DNA of 64,000 bases from Algorimicrobium sediminis (GTDB lineage Bacteria; Bacteroidota; Bacteroidia; Flavobacteriales; Flavobacteriaceae), in assembly GCF_042684585.1 (NCBI RefSeq), contig NZ_JBHULS010000002.1, forward strand, positions 434,001 to 498,000, in the 5' to 3' direction. The translations under genes were made by a program, and so were the position numbers. This document shows, piece after piece, positions 35,283 through 44,585 of the stretch. The notes under the pieces are model-generated. The model did no database searches. It saw only the letters and a list, made by a program, of their open reading frames with translations, and was not told where the DNA came from. Position 1 is the first letter of the stretch; each line of letters starts with the position of its first letter.

Positions 35283-36197
35283 ATGTTACAGGTTACTAAT
35301 TTATCGTTTTCATACCAACAAACACCTATTTTAAAAGCTATTACACTGCAGGCTAAAGCCGGCGAACACCTTGCTGTTATAGGAGAAAGTGGATCGGGCA
35401 AAAGCACCTTGCTAAAATTACTGTATGGTGAATTTGACGCCAATTCTGGTACTATATTTTGGAAAAACACCGAAATTTTAGGTCCCAAATACAATTTAGT
35501 AGTGGGTTACGATTTTATGAAATATGTGGCTCAAGAGTTCGATTTAATGCCCTACACCACAGTATCAGAAAATATAGGGAAACACCTATCTAATTTTTAT
35601 CCCGAAAAAAAACAGGCACGTATAAACGAACTTCTAGATTTAGTAGAATTACACACATTTGCTAAAACCAAAGTTAAACTTTTAAGCGGAGGCCAAAAAC
35701 AACGTGTCGCATTGGCCAGAGCCTTGGCTCAAAAACCCGAAATATTATTACTAGACGAACCTTTTAGCCATATTGATAATTATCAAAAACAACGTTTAAG
35801 ACGACGTATTTTTAGGTTTTTAAAAAAAGAAGGCATAACCTGTGTTGTAGCCACCCACGACAGAGATGATGTTTTAGGATTTGCAGATAATATGGTGGTA
35901 TTAAACAACCAAACTATTGCAGCAAAAGGCCAGCCTATAAATTTGTATAACAATCCGAAAAGCGACCTAATTGCTGCTTTTTTTGGCGAATTTAACAAGA
36001 TTAATAAACAGTATGTTTACGCACACCAACTGCAAGTAGTAGCGCATTCGGACATGCGAGTTTGTGTAAAACAAGCCTATTTTAAAGGTGCCTATTACCT
36101 AATTGAGGCCCAGTTTAATAATACGCCCATTTTATTTGAACATGCAACACATCTTGCGCCAAACGACTATGTTTTTCTTGAAATTATTACAGAATAG
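35283..36197 (+). CDS. ABC transporter ATPase with TOBE-like C-terminus
   Basis: A 304-residue ABC ATPase. Walker A is GESGSGKSTLL, the Q-loop VAQEFDLMPY, the signature LSGGQKQRVALARALA, Walker B ILLLDEPFSHID and the H-loop VATHDRDD. The C-terminal 70 residues (VYAHQLQVVAHSDMRVCVK, FKGAYYLIEAQ, LFEHATHLAPNDYVFL) look like a TOBE-type regulatory domain of the importer ATPases such as PotA and FbpC. No permease or binding protein is encoded nearby, so the partner is elsewhere or it acts alone. Its end overlaps the convergent GreA/B-like gene by 11 bases. Confidence 0.85.
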   Translation: MLQVTNLSFSYQQTPILKAITLQAKAGEHLAVIGESGSGKSTLLKLLYGEFDANSGTIFWKNTEILGPKYNLVVGYDFMKYVAQEFDLMPYTTVSENIGKHLSNFYPEKKQARINELLDLVELHTFAKTKVKLLSGGQKQRVALARALAQKPEILLLDEPFSHIDNYQKQRLRRRIFRFLKKEGITCVVATHDRDDVLGFADNMVVLNNQTIAAKGQPINLYNNPKSDLIAAFFGEFNKINKQYVYAHQLQVVAHSDMRVCVKQAYFKGAYYLIEAQFNNTPILFEHATHLAPNDYVFLEIITE

Positions 36198-36702
36198 TCT
36201 GAATTGTAAAGGTATTACCCTGAAATGTAATGCGCCCACCAACTTCTTTTCCTAATAATAGTTTGCCCATGGGCGTACTTGGCGAAATAGCATAAAACAA
36301 GGTATTATTAACGTTAATGGCGCCTGCGCTAATAGCTATAAAATAATGATGATTTGAAGTATATACGACACTACCTAAACACACAGTTTTGGAGCTGTGT
36401 GTGCAGTTAATTTTAGTCAAGGTGTTTTGCTGTTTTTGAAGCCCCATAAGCTGGACGCCAACTTTTTCGCGCTCCAACTGGAGCATGGCGCGGCCTGTTT
36501 CGTGCTTATCGCCCGCTGAATTTTTTGTTTCGCTTGTTAGCGCTTCCTGAATATCAGAAATTTGGTTCTGAACACTTCGCAATTTAACTTGTAAAGCCGC
36601 CACACAAGCAGTATACAACTGTGTTTTAATACTATTATTTATTTTATTTTTTATGGCTTGTAGTTTAGTGTTCCAAAATAGCCCATTTGTTTTACAATCC
36701 AC
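36187..36702 (-). CDS. GreA/GreB-family transcription elongation factor-like protein
   Basis: A 171-residue protein. The N-terminal half is a coiled coil with the acidic tip typical of the family (SETKNSAGDKHETGRAMLQ, LEREKVGVQLMGLQK). The C-terminal half has an FKBP-like Gre domain whose last part reads AISPSTPMGKLLLGKEVGGR. These factors bind RNA polymerase and reactivate arrested complexes. The ATG at 36702 overlaps the mtgA end by 52 bases; related proteins begin near the NSIKTQ segment, where this frame has only ATA, ATT and AAT codons. The true start may therefore be a non-standard codon about 20 residues further in. It is last in the oxidoreductase-mtgA-gre order. Confidence 0.75.
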   Translation of the reverse strand: MDCKTNGLFWNTKLQAIKNKINNSIKTQLYTACVAALQVKLRSVQNQISDIQEALTSETKNSAGDKHETGRAMLQLEREKVGVQLMGLQKQQNTLTKINCTHSSKTVCLGSVVYTSNHHYFIAISAGAINVNNTLFYAISPSTPMGKLLLGKEVGGRITFQGNTFTIQTIL

Positions 36703-37337
36703 TGTTTTCTTCCAGCTATATACTTACTAGCGGGCTGCGCCTTGTATTTAATAGGATTGGGTAAAATGGCAGCAATAGAAGCTGCTTCGGGCATTGTAAG
36801 TTTTAAAGCCACTTTATTATACCAATATTTTGAAGCCGCTTGCGCACCATAAACCCTAGGCCCCATTTCGATACTATTTAAATACACCTCCATAATGCGC
36901 TCTTTACTCCAAAATAGTTCAATTAGAAACGTAAAATAGGTCTCCAACCCTTTTCGTAGCCAACTTCTATTGGGCCATAAAAACACGTTTTTGGCGGTTT
37001 GCTGACTAATGGTGCTTCCGCCTTTTAGGCGTTTTCCTGTTTTATTATTTTCGAAAGCTTTTTCAATAGCCTTTAAATCGAAACCATGATGCGTTAAAAA
37101 ATTTTGATCCTCGCTACAAATAACGGCTAACTGTAAATTGGTAGAAATTTCTTGAAGCGGCACCCATTGGTGTTGCCAGGCCACCTGTTCACCTTTTTTG
37201 AAATCTTCTGCAGCCCTAATAACCATTAATGGTGTTACGTACACGGGCACCCATTTATACACCCATACAAAGACTACGGAAAGTACTATAAACCACCCTA
37301 ACACCTTAAAAACAACTTTAAAAAATTTGCGAAACAT
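36651..37337 (-). CDS. mtgA: Monofunctional biosynthetic peptidoglycan transglycosylase
   Basis: A 228-residue GT51 enzyme that polymerises lipid II to glycan strands at the outer face of the inner membrane. An N-terminal anchor (VLGWFIVLSVVFVWVYKWV) precedes the catalytic motif SEDQNFLTHHGFD (Glu83-type nucleophile), then LKGGSTISQQTAKNVFLW, ELFWSKERIMEVYLNSIEMG and VYGAQAASKYWY. The signature blocks of GT51 are present. It lies 2 bases downstream of the oxidoreductase gene. Confidence 0.92.
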   Translation of the reverse strand: MFRKFFKVVFKVLGWFIVLSVVFVWVYKWVPVYVTPLMVIRAAEDFKKGEQVAWQHQWVPLQEISTNLQLAVICSEDQNFLTHHGFDLKAIEKAFENNKTGKRLKGGSTISQQTAKNVFLWPNRSWLRKGLETYFTFLIELFWSKERIMEVYLNSIEMGPRVYGAQAASKYWYNKVALKLTMPEAASIAAILPNPIKYKAQPASKYIAGRKQWIVKQMGYFGTLNYKP

Positions 37338-37338
37338 G

Positions 37339-38469
37339 TTATTGTAATAATTCTGCTAATTCCTGTCCAACTGTACTTCCTATAGCCACTCCCATACCGC
37401 CTAACCGTACGCCGCAAAACACATGATTAGACACTTGTTTTACGCAAGGCTCCTTTAAACCTGCAGCAGTGCCGCTGCCTACTCCCATAATACCGCTCCA
37501 ACGTTGCGCTATTTCAAAAGGTGTATTAGGTAAAATAATAGTATGTAAAAGTTCCTCTAGCTTGCTTTGAATGATAGAACTAACGCCCATTTCCGTGGTT
37601 TCTTCAGCATCAAAATCTAAATTCCGCCCACCGCCAAGTAAAATTCGGTTTTGCACATTTCGGAAATAATAAAAACCTCTATCCAAATGAAAGGTTCCAG
37701 AAATAGCTAAATTTGGAATAGGTTTGGTTATAAGCACTTGAGCCCTTGCCGGTTTTACAGCCTCGTTTAGGAGCTCGGATGCAAAGCCATTGGTTGCTAT
37801 AAAAAGTTTGTTTGTATTAAACGTGAAATTTTCCGTGTGTACCGCTACGCCATCTGCAAGTTCGGTAAACCCGTTTACAGGAACATTGTTTAATATATTT
37901 ATGCCGGCTATTTGCGCCTTTTTAAGCAGGGCAGCCATCATGCGGCCCGTATCAATTTGGCCTTCAAAAGGATTAAAAATTAAATTATTAACTGTGTTTT
38001 TAAAACCAAAGGTATTGGTTTTTAGCGTAAAAACAGGTTTTTTAAAAAGGGGAAACAGCAAGTTGTTAATTGTATCTATTTGCGACAGACATTTGTTGTA
38101 TAAAGGTTCTGTGTCGTTGGTGAAAACTTCATAACCACCCAATTGTTGAAAGTGCATAACACTATCGGGAACATTTTGACGCAAGGCATCAAGTCCTTTT
38201 AAGCGTTTTGTTATAAGGTTTACTGCGGCTGTTTCGGAGTGCGTTTCTAAATCGTCTAATATTTCACTTAAGCTACCAAAGCAAGCAAAACCAGCATTTT
38301 TAGTACTGGCACCCTGAGGTAGCATGCCGCGTTCTAAAACCAAAATATTGGCTTTCGGAAATTTTTCTTTTAGTTTTAAAGCACAACTTAAGCCTACAAT
38401 TCCACTACCAACAATGGTAAAATTTACCTTACGTAACCACGATTGTACTTCCCAAAACGATAAATTCAT
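37339..38469 (-). CDS. FAD-dependent oxidoreductase, DAO family
   Basis: A 376-residue flavoprotein. The Rossmann loop is VGSGIVGLSCALKL and the second FAD strand NILVLERGMLPQGAS. KNAGFACFGS and the C-terminal MGVGSGTAAGLKEPCV and GGMGVAIGSTVGQELA are as in glycine/D-amino acid oxidase and GlpD-like deaminating enzymes. The substrate is not evident; an amine or amino acid is likely. Nothing in the mtgA operon reveals a substrate. The N-terminus has extra residues before VNFTIVGSG, so the start may be slightly downstream. Confidence 0.85.
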   Translation of the reverse strand: MNLSFWEVQSWLRKVNFTIVGSGIVGLSCALKLKEKFPKANILVLERGMLPQGASTKNAGFACFGSLSEILDDLETHSETAAVNLITKRLKGLDALRQNVPDSVMHFQQLGGYEVFTNDTEPLYNKCLSQIDTINNLLFPLFKKPVFTLKTNTFGFKNTVNNLIFNPFEGQIDTGRMMAALLKKAQIAGINILNNVPVNGFTELADGVAVHTENFTFNTNKLFIATNGFASELLNEAVKPARAQVLITKPIPNLAISGTFHLDRGFYYFRNVQNRILLGGGRNLDFDAEETTEMGVSSIIQSKLEELLHTIILPNTPFEIAQRWSGIMGVGSGTAAGLKEPCVKQVSNHVFCGVRLGGMGVAIGSTVGQELAELLQ

Positions 38470-38495
38470 AGTTAAAAATTATTACCGAATATAAC

Positions 38496-38526
38496 AAAAA
38501 AAGCCCCTATAATAGGGGCTTTTAAA
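38496..38526 (-). terminator. Terminator of the metallopeptidase gene
   Basis: AAAAGCCCCTAT / ATAGGGGCTTTT hairpin; the T-run follows on the minus strand. Confidence 0.9.
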
Positions 38527-38541
38527 GTTTTAAAACTGATT

Positions 38542-41214
38542 TTACTCGATAATAATTTTCTTGGTTACTTTTTTAGAACCTTCAGATATATTTAATAAGT
38601 ATAATCCAGCTTGAGCATTATTTAATGAAATACTTTGGTTAAATGTGCCTGCACTGTTATAGGTATTGCTAAACACTTTTCTTCCTCTAATATCTAATAC
38701 TTCAATAGTAATATCGTTATTAGACGTTGGGTTAAACTTCACATTAAAATCGCCTGTATTAGGGTTTGGGAATACAGTTAAATTACTTAATGCATCCACG
38801 TCATCTGTACTTAATGAGGTAGTACAAATTTCAATACTCCAGTTATTTAAAGTTCCTGTATCACCTTGGAAAAAATCTGCAATAGCAATAGTCCATTCTC
38901 CTGCAGAACTAAGGCCGTTAAAAACATCCATGGAGTTCACTGGCGCATAGGTTCCTGTTGTTGGAGAAGCACATTGTAAGGCTGGTCCATTTGGATCGAA
39001 AGTAACACTTATATTTTGGTTATTAGCGCAGTCTGCAGAATATAAGTTAACAAACGCTTCACCATTAGGGTGTTGTAATTGAATTATAAAATCGCCTAGG
39101 TATGTATGCGAAATATCTACGCTAACGGTTAGGTTATTATTAATTATTACATCTTCGGTTACTGTTATATTACTAAAAATTGGTGGTCCTTGTCCTGGTG
39201 AAGATGTACCTACCCCGTCTGGAATAGCCAAATTAAGGTTGCCAGATGCGTAGTCGTTACAAACTTCTGTAACAGTAGTTCCAATAGCAAAGGTTGTACT
39301 ATTTATGTTAAAGAATGAACCTCCTGCAGCTTCTACCATAACACGGCAAAATGGAGCCACAACGTCTGGTACAGTAATATCATGACTACCATCGTTAGCC
39401 ACATTAGAAGCCAATACAGTTGGGTAAGTTAATCCACCATCTGTAGAAAGTAAAATATTAACATTAGCTGCGTTTATGCCGTTACCAGTGGTACCCGCTA
39501 CATTCCAAGTAATTGTTTCGGTAGAATTTTGAGTCCAGCTGATATTTTGAGTGTTTTGAGAGGTAACCACAAACGGACCTGCTGCATTACTCCAGGTTAC
39601 AACCATGTTATCGGAATCCGTACCGCCGCCACCAACTCGGTTATCTCTAACAGTTAGTCTGAAGTCGGCCGTTCTGCCTACCGTTGGAATTTTTTCGTAA
39701 AGTGTACCATTCACACCCGACTGCACTAAATCGGCCATTAAAGGGATTGTTCTGGTAGGGTTAGATGTTGGTAAGTACGATCTTACAAGCGGTTCATTAC
39801 TGTTGGTAGATGTTGGACTAGGAAAAGCTGTTTGGCCATCATTTTCGTCAAATTGTTCCCAGCAGTAAGTTAAGTTATCTGCCGAATCGGCATCTGTAGC
39901 AGAACCTGTTAACCTGAAAGGTGTGCCTTTTGGTAAGGTAATATTTGGTCCGGCACTAGCTACTGGCATATTGTTACCTGTATCTGTTTCTACATCGCAG
40001 GTGCGTGTAAGTACGTGAAGATTAACTTGCTGAATAGATATAGCATGGAAATAAGGATCTACAAATGGCTGAACATCAAATGATCCGGTAATACCCGCAT
40101 AACTCATTATAGTAGAGCCACTACCAGGTTCCATTTGTGCAATACCAGCACCTTCCGATTGGAATGTAAAGGTATGACGTGCACCAAACTGGTGACCAAA
40201 CTCGTGCGCTACAAAATCGATATCAAAATTCACACCAACTGGGTTGGTACTTGTTGTATAACCGCTTCCCTTTAATCCTGAAACACAAATACAACCAATA
40301 CAACCTGCGTTACCGTTGTTTCCAATGCCCGCCATTAAATGACCTACATCGTAATTGGCATTACCAATGTTAGCATCCAAAGTGCTTTGTAAAACACCAT
40401 TGTAGTTATTATCCGATGTGCTACTGTAAGGATCGGTATTTGGGTTTAAAAAAACAACAGCGTCATTGTTAGCAACTAAAACCATGGTTACGTTAAACTC
40501 GTTTTCGAAAACAGCGTTTACAGCTGTCATGGTGTTTACAATTGCTGCGTTTACCAATGGTAAGGTTCCACCGTGGAAAGTAGCATATTCACCTGTTACA
40601 GACATGGCCAAATCGAAGGTATGTAAAATGCCGTTTGTACTCGTTCTAGAAACACTAGCAATATCGTCTAAAACCTCTTCAGTTAACAAATCGGGTGTCG
40701 TACACTCAAAACTTTGTGTTTTTGAATTTGACCCTTCTTTTTTACTAATAACTATTGCTGAAACATTATCTTGAACTGGCTCGATAACTATCCCTTTTCC
40801 TTCTTCACCGGAAAGCACGATACCATACATGCCTTTGTAAGGAGAGATACTAAATCTTAAATACGAAGATGGTGTATCTATACCATATCCTACATAAGAA
40901 CGAATTTCTGGATATTGCGCTTGTAATGCTGGTGCCATTACTGAAGCTTCCTGAATAGCAAAACGTTCCATTTTTCCATTTAAATCTGGTAATTCTAAAA
41001 CCAAATTTTGAGTTGTTGCGTCTGCCGTTCCTCGTGGTTTAGCGTTACCTAAGTAGTTCATTAATTCATTTAACTCGAACGTGTAAGATGAATTAATTGC
41101 AAAACCCTTAGTTTGGCTTGCAGAAACCTCTTTAAAATGTGGAGATTGACTGTAGCCTGTTAAGCAAAACACAAGCATTGCAGCTGCTAATACGTTGCGT
41201 ACAATTTTTTTCAT
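38542..41214 (-). CDS. Type IX-secreted reprolysin-like metallopeptidase with P-domain
   Basis: An 890-residue secreted zinc protease: signal peptide (MKKIVRNVLAAAMLVFCLTG). A propeptide-like part (YIRFSISPYKGMYGIVLSG-like text, including SYLRFSISPYKGMYGIVLSG) spans to about residue 170. The catalytic domain holds VAHEFGHQFGARHTF (HExxHxxGxxH) and the Met-turn TIMSYAGI. Ig-like segments follow, then a proprotein-convertase P domain (NLTVSVDISHTYLGDFIIQL, EAFVNLYSADC), and a type A Por sorting domain (VFPNPNTGDFNV, VLDIRGRKVF, AGLYLLNISEG, TKKIIIE). All three zinc His and the Glu are present. It probably degrades extracellular protein. ATG 41214 starts the signal peptide; the in-frame start at 41274 is rejected. 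Confidence 0.9.
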   Translation of the reverse strand: MKKIVRNVLAAAMLVFCLTGYSQSPHFKEVSASQTKGFAINSSYTFELNELMNYLGNAKPRGTADATTQNLVLELPDLNGKMERFAIQEASVMAPALQAQYPEIRSYVGYGIDTPSSYLRFSISPYKGMYGIVLSGEEGKGIVIEPVQDNVSAIVISKKEGSNSKTQSFECTTPDLLTEEVLDDIASVSRTSTNGILHTFDLAMSVTGEYATFHGGTLPLVNAAIVNTMTAVNAVFENEFNVTMVLVANNDAVVFLNPNTDPYSSTSDNNYNGVLQSTLDANIGNANYDVGHLMAGIGNNGNAGCIGCICVSGLKGSGYTTSTNPVGVNFDIDFVAHEFGHQFGARHTFTFQSEGAGIAQMEPGSGSTIMSYAGITGSFDVQPFVDPYFHAISIQQVNLHVLTRTCDVETDTGNNMPVASAGPNITLPKGTPFRLTGSATDADSADNLTYCWEQFDENDGQTAFPSPTSTNSNEPLVRSYLPTSNPTRTIPLMADLVQSGVNGTLYEKIPTVGRTADFRLTVRDNRVGGGGTDSDNMVVTWSNAAGPFVVTSQNTQNISWTQNSTETITWNVAGTTGNGINAANVNILLSTDGGLTYPTVLASNVANDGSHDITVPDVVAPFCRVMVEAAGGSFFNINSTTFAIGTTVTEVCNDYASGNLNLAIPDGVGTSSPGQGPPIFSNITVTEDVIINNNLTVSVDISHTYLGDFIIQLQHPNGEAFVNLYSADCANNQNISVTFDPNGPALQCASPTTGTYAPVNSMDVFNGLSSAGEWTIAIADFFQGDTGTLNNWSIEICTTSLSTDDVDALSNLTVFPNPNTGDFNVKFNPTSNNDITIEVLDIRGRKVFSNTYNSAGTFNQSISLNNAQAGLYLLNISEGSKKVTKKIIIE

Positions 41215-41402
41215 AGATAGTAACTTTAATATTTTAATATGGCTAAAATAACATATTAAATAGATATAAGTCACAGCTTGAAGAATATCTTATGAATTTT
41301 AACAAATAGCTCGAAAAATTACTGTTTTTATGAGCCACATATAATCCGCGTTTAAAGTTGCAAGGCTTGTTGTTTTTAATACAACCCAGATAAAGAATGT
41401 TA

Positions 41403-41438
41403 AAAAAAAAGCTCTGAATATGTTTTCAGAGCTTTTTG
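41403..41438 (-). terminator. Terminator of accC (accB-accC unit)
   Basis: AAAAAGCTCTGAA / TTCAGAGCTTTTT hairpin about seven bases past the accC stop, with the T-run on the minus strand. Confidence 0.9.
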
Positions 41439-41444
41439 TAACTA

Positions 41445-42797
41445 TTATTTGTCATGTATTTTTTCCATAACAAAGTCTTCCATAAATTTTGTGGTGTAAT
41501 TTCCGGCTAGATAATCTGGATGATCCATTAATTGTCTGTGAAATGGAATTGTGGTTTTTATACCTTCAATAACAAACTCATCTAAGGCGCGCTTCATTTT
41601 ATTAATGGCCTCTTCTCGTGTTTGCGCTGTGGTAATTAACTTGGCAATCATGGAATCGTAATAGGGCGGAATAACATAACCGGCGTACACGTGGGTATCC
41701 AACCGAACACCGTGTCCACCTGGTGCATGCAGTGTTGTTATGCGCCCCGGCGACGGCCTAAAATCGTTATAAGGATCTTCGGCATTAATTCGGCATTCTA
41801 TAGAGTGTAATTTAGGTGTGTAATTTTTACCTGAAATAGGAACACCAGCTGCCACTAAAATTTGCTCTCTTATCAAATCGAAATCAATTACCTGTTCTGT
41901 AATAGGATGTTCTACCTGGATACGGGTATTCATTTCCATGAAGTAAAAGTTTCGGTGTTTATCTACCAAAAACTCTACAGTACCAGCGCCTTCATATTTA
42001 ATGTATTCTGCTGCTTTAACTGCAGCGTCACCCATTTTTTTACGCAAGGCGTTGGTCATGAATGGTGACGGCACCTCTTCGGTTAATTTTTGATGGCGGC
42101 GCTGAACAGAGCAGTCGCGTTCAGATAAATGACACGCTTTTCCAGTAGAATCGCCCACCACTTGAATTTCAATATGCCTTGGCTCTTCAATGAGTTTTTC
42201 CATGTACATATCATTATTTCCAAAAGCTGCTTTAGATTCTTGTCTGGCAGATTCCCAGGCATCCTTTAGGTCCTCTTTTTTCCAAACGGCACGCATACCT
42301 TTTCCACCGCCACCAGCCGATGCCTTTAGCATAACTGGATAGCCAATATCTTCGGCTAGTTTTTCGCAGGTTTCGTAGTCTTCAATAATACCTTCACTAC
42401 CTGGTACACATGGTACGCCAGCTTCTAGCATGGTAGCTTTTGCATTGGACTTGTCGCCCATGCGGTTTATCATTTCTGCGGAGGCGCCAATAAACTTAAT
42501 ATCGTGCTCTTCGCAAATTTTTGAAAATTTAGCATTTTCCGAAAGAAATCCGTAGCCCGGGTGTATGGCATCTGCATTGGTAATTTCTGCAGCCGCAATA
42601 ATATTGGACATTTTTAAATACGATTCCGAACTTGGCGGCGGACCAATACAAACGGCTTCGTCTGCAAATTTTACGTGTAAACTCTCGGCATCTGCTGTGG
42701 AGTAAACAGCCACCGTTTTTATGCCCATTTCTTTACAGGTTCTAATAACACGTAAGGCTATTTCGCCCCTGTTGGCAACTAATATTTTTTTAAACAT
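41445..42797 (-). CDS. accC: Acetyl-CoA carboxylase, biotin carboxylase subunit
   Basis: A 450-residue ATP-grasp enzyme carboxylating the biotin of AccB, the first step of fatty-acid synthesis. MFKKILVANRGEIALRVIRT at the N-terminus, the ATP loop KASAGGGGKGMRAV, HIEIQVVGDS, MEMNTRIQVEHPITE, and NDFRPSPGRITTLHAPGG are all present and at normal positions. It is last in the fabH-accB-accC order, 90 bases after accB. Confidence 0.96.
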   Translation of the reverse strand: MFKKILVANRGEIALRVIRTCKEMGIKTVAVYSTADAESLHVKFADEAVCIGPPPSSESYLKMSNIIAAAEITNADAIHPGYGFLSENAKFSKICEEHDIKFIGASAEMINRMGDKSNAKATMLEAGVPCVPGSEGIIEDYETCEKLAEDIGYPVMLKASAGGGGKGMRAVWKKEDLKDAWESARQESKAAFGNNDMYMEKLIEEPRHIEIQVVGDSTGKACHLSERDCSVQRRHQKLTEEVPSPFMTNALRKKMGDAAVKAAEYIKYEGAGTVEFLVDKHRNFYFMEMNTRIQVEHPITEQVIDFDLIREQILVAAGVPISGKNYTPKLHSIECRINAEDPYNDFRPSPGRITTLHAPGGHGVRLDTHVYAGYVIPPYYDSMIAKLITTAQTREEAINKMKRALDEFVIEGIKTTIPFHRQLMDHPDYLAGNYTTKFMEDFVMEKIHDK

Positions 42798-42887
42798 AAT
42801 TCTATAGCGTTTATAAGTCTTGGGTTTATGTGTTTAAAGTTCTTGTAAACCTTTGAAGAACTTTAGAGTTAAACTTTAAACTTTAGA

Positions 42888-43379
42888 TTATGATGGATCG
42901 ACTAAAAACAATGGTTGATCGAATTCAACTGGCGATGAATCGTCTACTAATACTTTTACTATTTTACCAGATACCTCCGATTCAATTTCATTAAACAGTT
43001 TCATGGCTTCTATTATACACAGCACGTCGCCTTCTTTAATAGTTTGGCCTACTTCCACAAACACTGGTTTATCTGGTGCTGGTTTTCTGTAAAGCGTTCC
43101 AATAATTGGCGATTTTACGGTAATGTATTTAGAATCTTCCGCTGTTGTTTCGGCGGCAGGTGCTGCAGGCGCCGGCGCAGCAGGTGCTGGAGCAGGTGCT
43201 GCTGGGGCTTGAGCTACGGGAGCTCCAACAGGTATTTGTTGTACGTAAGTAGTTGTTTCCGATTTTTCGTCGCTACCCGTTTTAATCGTAATCTTAACGT
43301 CGTCGGTTTCTAATTTTACCTCACTAGCACCTGACTTTGCTACAAATTTTATTAAATTTTGAATATCTTTTAAATCCAT
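42888..43379 (-). CDS. accB: Acetyl-CoA carboxylase biotin carboxyl carrier protein
   Basis: A 163-residue biotin carrier. An N-terminal helix (MDLKDIQNLIKFVAKSG) is followed by an Ala-Pro-rich flexible linker at about residues 52-75 and a C-terminal biotinyl domain with the biotin lysine in EAMKLFNEIES and the thumb-like strand SPIIGTLYRKPAPD. It starts 31 bases after fabH and precedes accC, the usual gene order for fatty-acid synthesis. Confidence 0.96.
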   Translation of the reverse strand: MDLKDIQNLIKFVAKSGASEVKLETDDVKITIKTGSDEKSETTTYVQQIPVGAPVAQAPAAPAPAPAAPAPAAPAAETTAEDSKYITVKSPIIGTLYRKPAPDKPVFVEVGQTIKEGDVLCIIEAMKLFNEIESEVSGKIVKVLVDDSSPVEFDQPLFLVDPS

Positions 43380-43410
43380 AAGTCTTTAGATTTTAGTTTT
43401 AATTTATTAA

Positions 43411-44406
43411 TTAAGCGTTATAGGCCCATTTTAAGTAAATGGAGCCCCAAGTGAATCCGCCACCAAAAGCAGCAAATATAATGTTATCGCCTTTTTTTAA
43501 TTGCGATTCGTAATCGTTTAACAATAATGGTAGCGTAGCCGAAGTTGTATTACCATATTTTTCTATGTTCATCATTACCTTGTGTTCGTCAAGGTTAATT
43601 CTGTTTGCGGTAGCATCTACAATGCGTTTATTTGCCTGATGCGCCGCCATCCAAGATATGGTATCGTTGGTTAGGTTGTTGCGCTCCATGATTTTTACAA
43701 CCACATCGGCCATATTAAATACCGCATTTTTGAATACTGTTTTACCGTCTTGGAAAATATATTGTTTGCCTTCTTTTATGGCTTCTGGTGTAACCGGATA
43801 GCAGGACCCGCCATGCGTGGCCCGCAGGTATTCTCTGCCTATACCGTCGCTTCTTAAATATTCGTCCTGTAAACCAAGATTTTCCGTGTTTGGTTCAAAT
43901 AGCACGGCACCGGCGCCGTCTCCAAAAATAATACAGGTTGCACGGTCTGTATAATCTATCATCGAGGAGTTTTTGTCGGCTCCTATTAGTAGTACTTTTT
44001 TGTAACGTCCAGACTCTATATAGCTTGCTGCGGTGGACATGCCAAACAAAAAGCTAGAGCAGGCTGCTTCCAAATCGTATGAAAAGGCATTTACAGCGCC
44101 TATTTGGGTTGCTGTATATGCGGCGGTTGCAGCTGCTTTCATATCTGGTGTGGCAGTGGCAACAATAACTAAATCTATTTCTTTAGGATCCAAACCTGTT
44201 TTTTCCAGAAGATTTTTAGCTGCATTTATAGCTAAAAAAGAAGTTCCCAGCCCTTCTTCTTTTAAAATTCTTCGTTCTTTAATACCTGTTCTTGAGGTAA
44301 TCCATTCATCATTTGTGTCAACTAATGTTTCTAGAATTTGATTTGTTAACACATATTCTGGCACATAAGCGCCTACAGCCGTAATGGCTGCTGAGATTTT
44401 ACTCAT
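43411..44406 (-). CDS. fabH: 3-oxoacyl-ACP synthase III
   Basis: A 331-residue condensing enzyme that joins acetyl-CoA to malonyl-ACP, the initiation step of fatty-acid synthesis. Catalytic Cys in LEAACSSFLFG, His in MAAHQANKRIVD and Asn in EKYGNTTSATLP are all present; DEWITSRTGIKERRI and FGAGGGFTWGS-like FAAFGGGFTWGS at the C-terminus match the family. It is first of fabH-accB-accC, with a terminator between it and rpmF upstream. Confidence 0.95.
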   Translation of the reverse strand: MSKISAAITAVGAYVPEYVLTNQILETLVDTNDEWITSRTGIKERRILKEEGLGTSFLAINAAKNLLEKTGLDPKEIDLVIVATATPDMKAAATAAYTATQIGAVNAFSYDLEAACSSFLFGMSTAASYIESGRYKKVLLIGADKNSSMIDYTDRATCIIFGDGAGAVLFEPNTENLGLQDEYLRSDGIGREYLRATHGGSCYPVTPEAIKEGKQYIFQDGKTVFKNAVFNMADVVVKIMERNNLTNDTISWMAAHQANKRIVDATANRINLDEHKVMMNIEKYGNTTSATLPLLLNDYESQLKKGDNIIFAAFGGGFTWGSIYLKWAYNA

Positions 44407-44537
44407 ACCGTCTAAATTATTTAGCTAAACCCATTAAAACCAACTTATTCTGAAAAATTATATAACAGACAGCCTGCCTTATTAGGTGTAATTTAATGCA
44501 AATTAAGTGGTTTTTGGCTTCTATAAAAATTTATCAT

Positions 44538-44565
44538 AAAAAAAACGCTCAATAATGAGCGTTTT
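44538..44565 (-). terminator. Terminator or attenuator after rpmF
   Basis: AAAACGCTCA/TGAGCGTTTT hairpin, 4-base loop, T-run on the minus strand, about 20 bases past rpmF and 130 bases before fabH. Read-through would link rpmF with fabH. Confidence 0.85.
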
Positions 44566-44585
44566 CTTGTATGCATGCATAGTAA

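Noticed and set aside
43044..43313. Plus-strand ORF with Cys/Arg-rich repeats opposite accB
   Set aside because: It is the reverse complement of the Ala-Pro-rich linker of accB; the repeats are an artefact of GCN/CCN codons.
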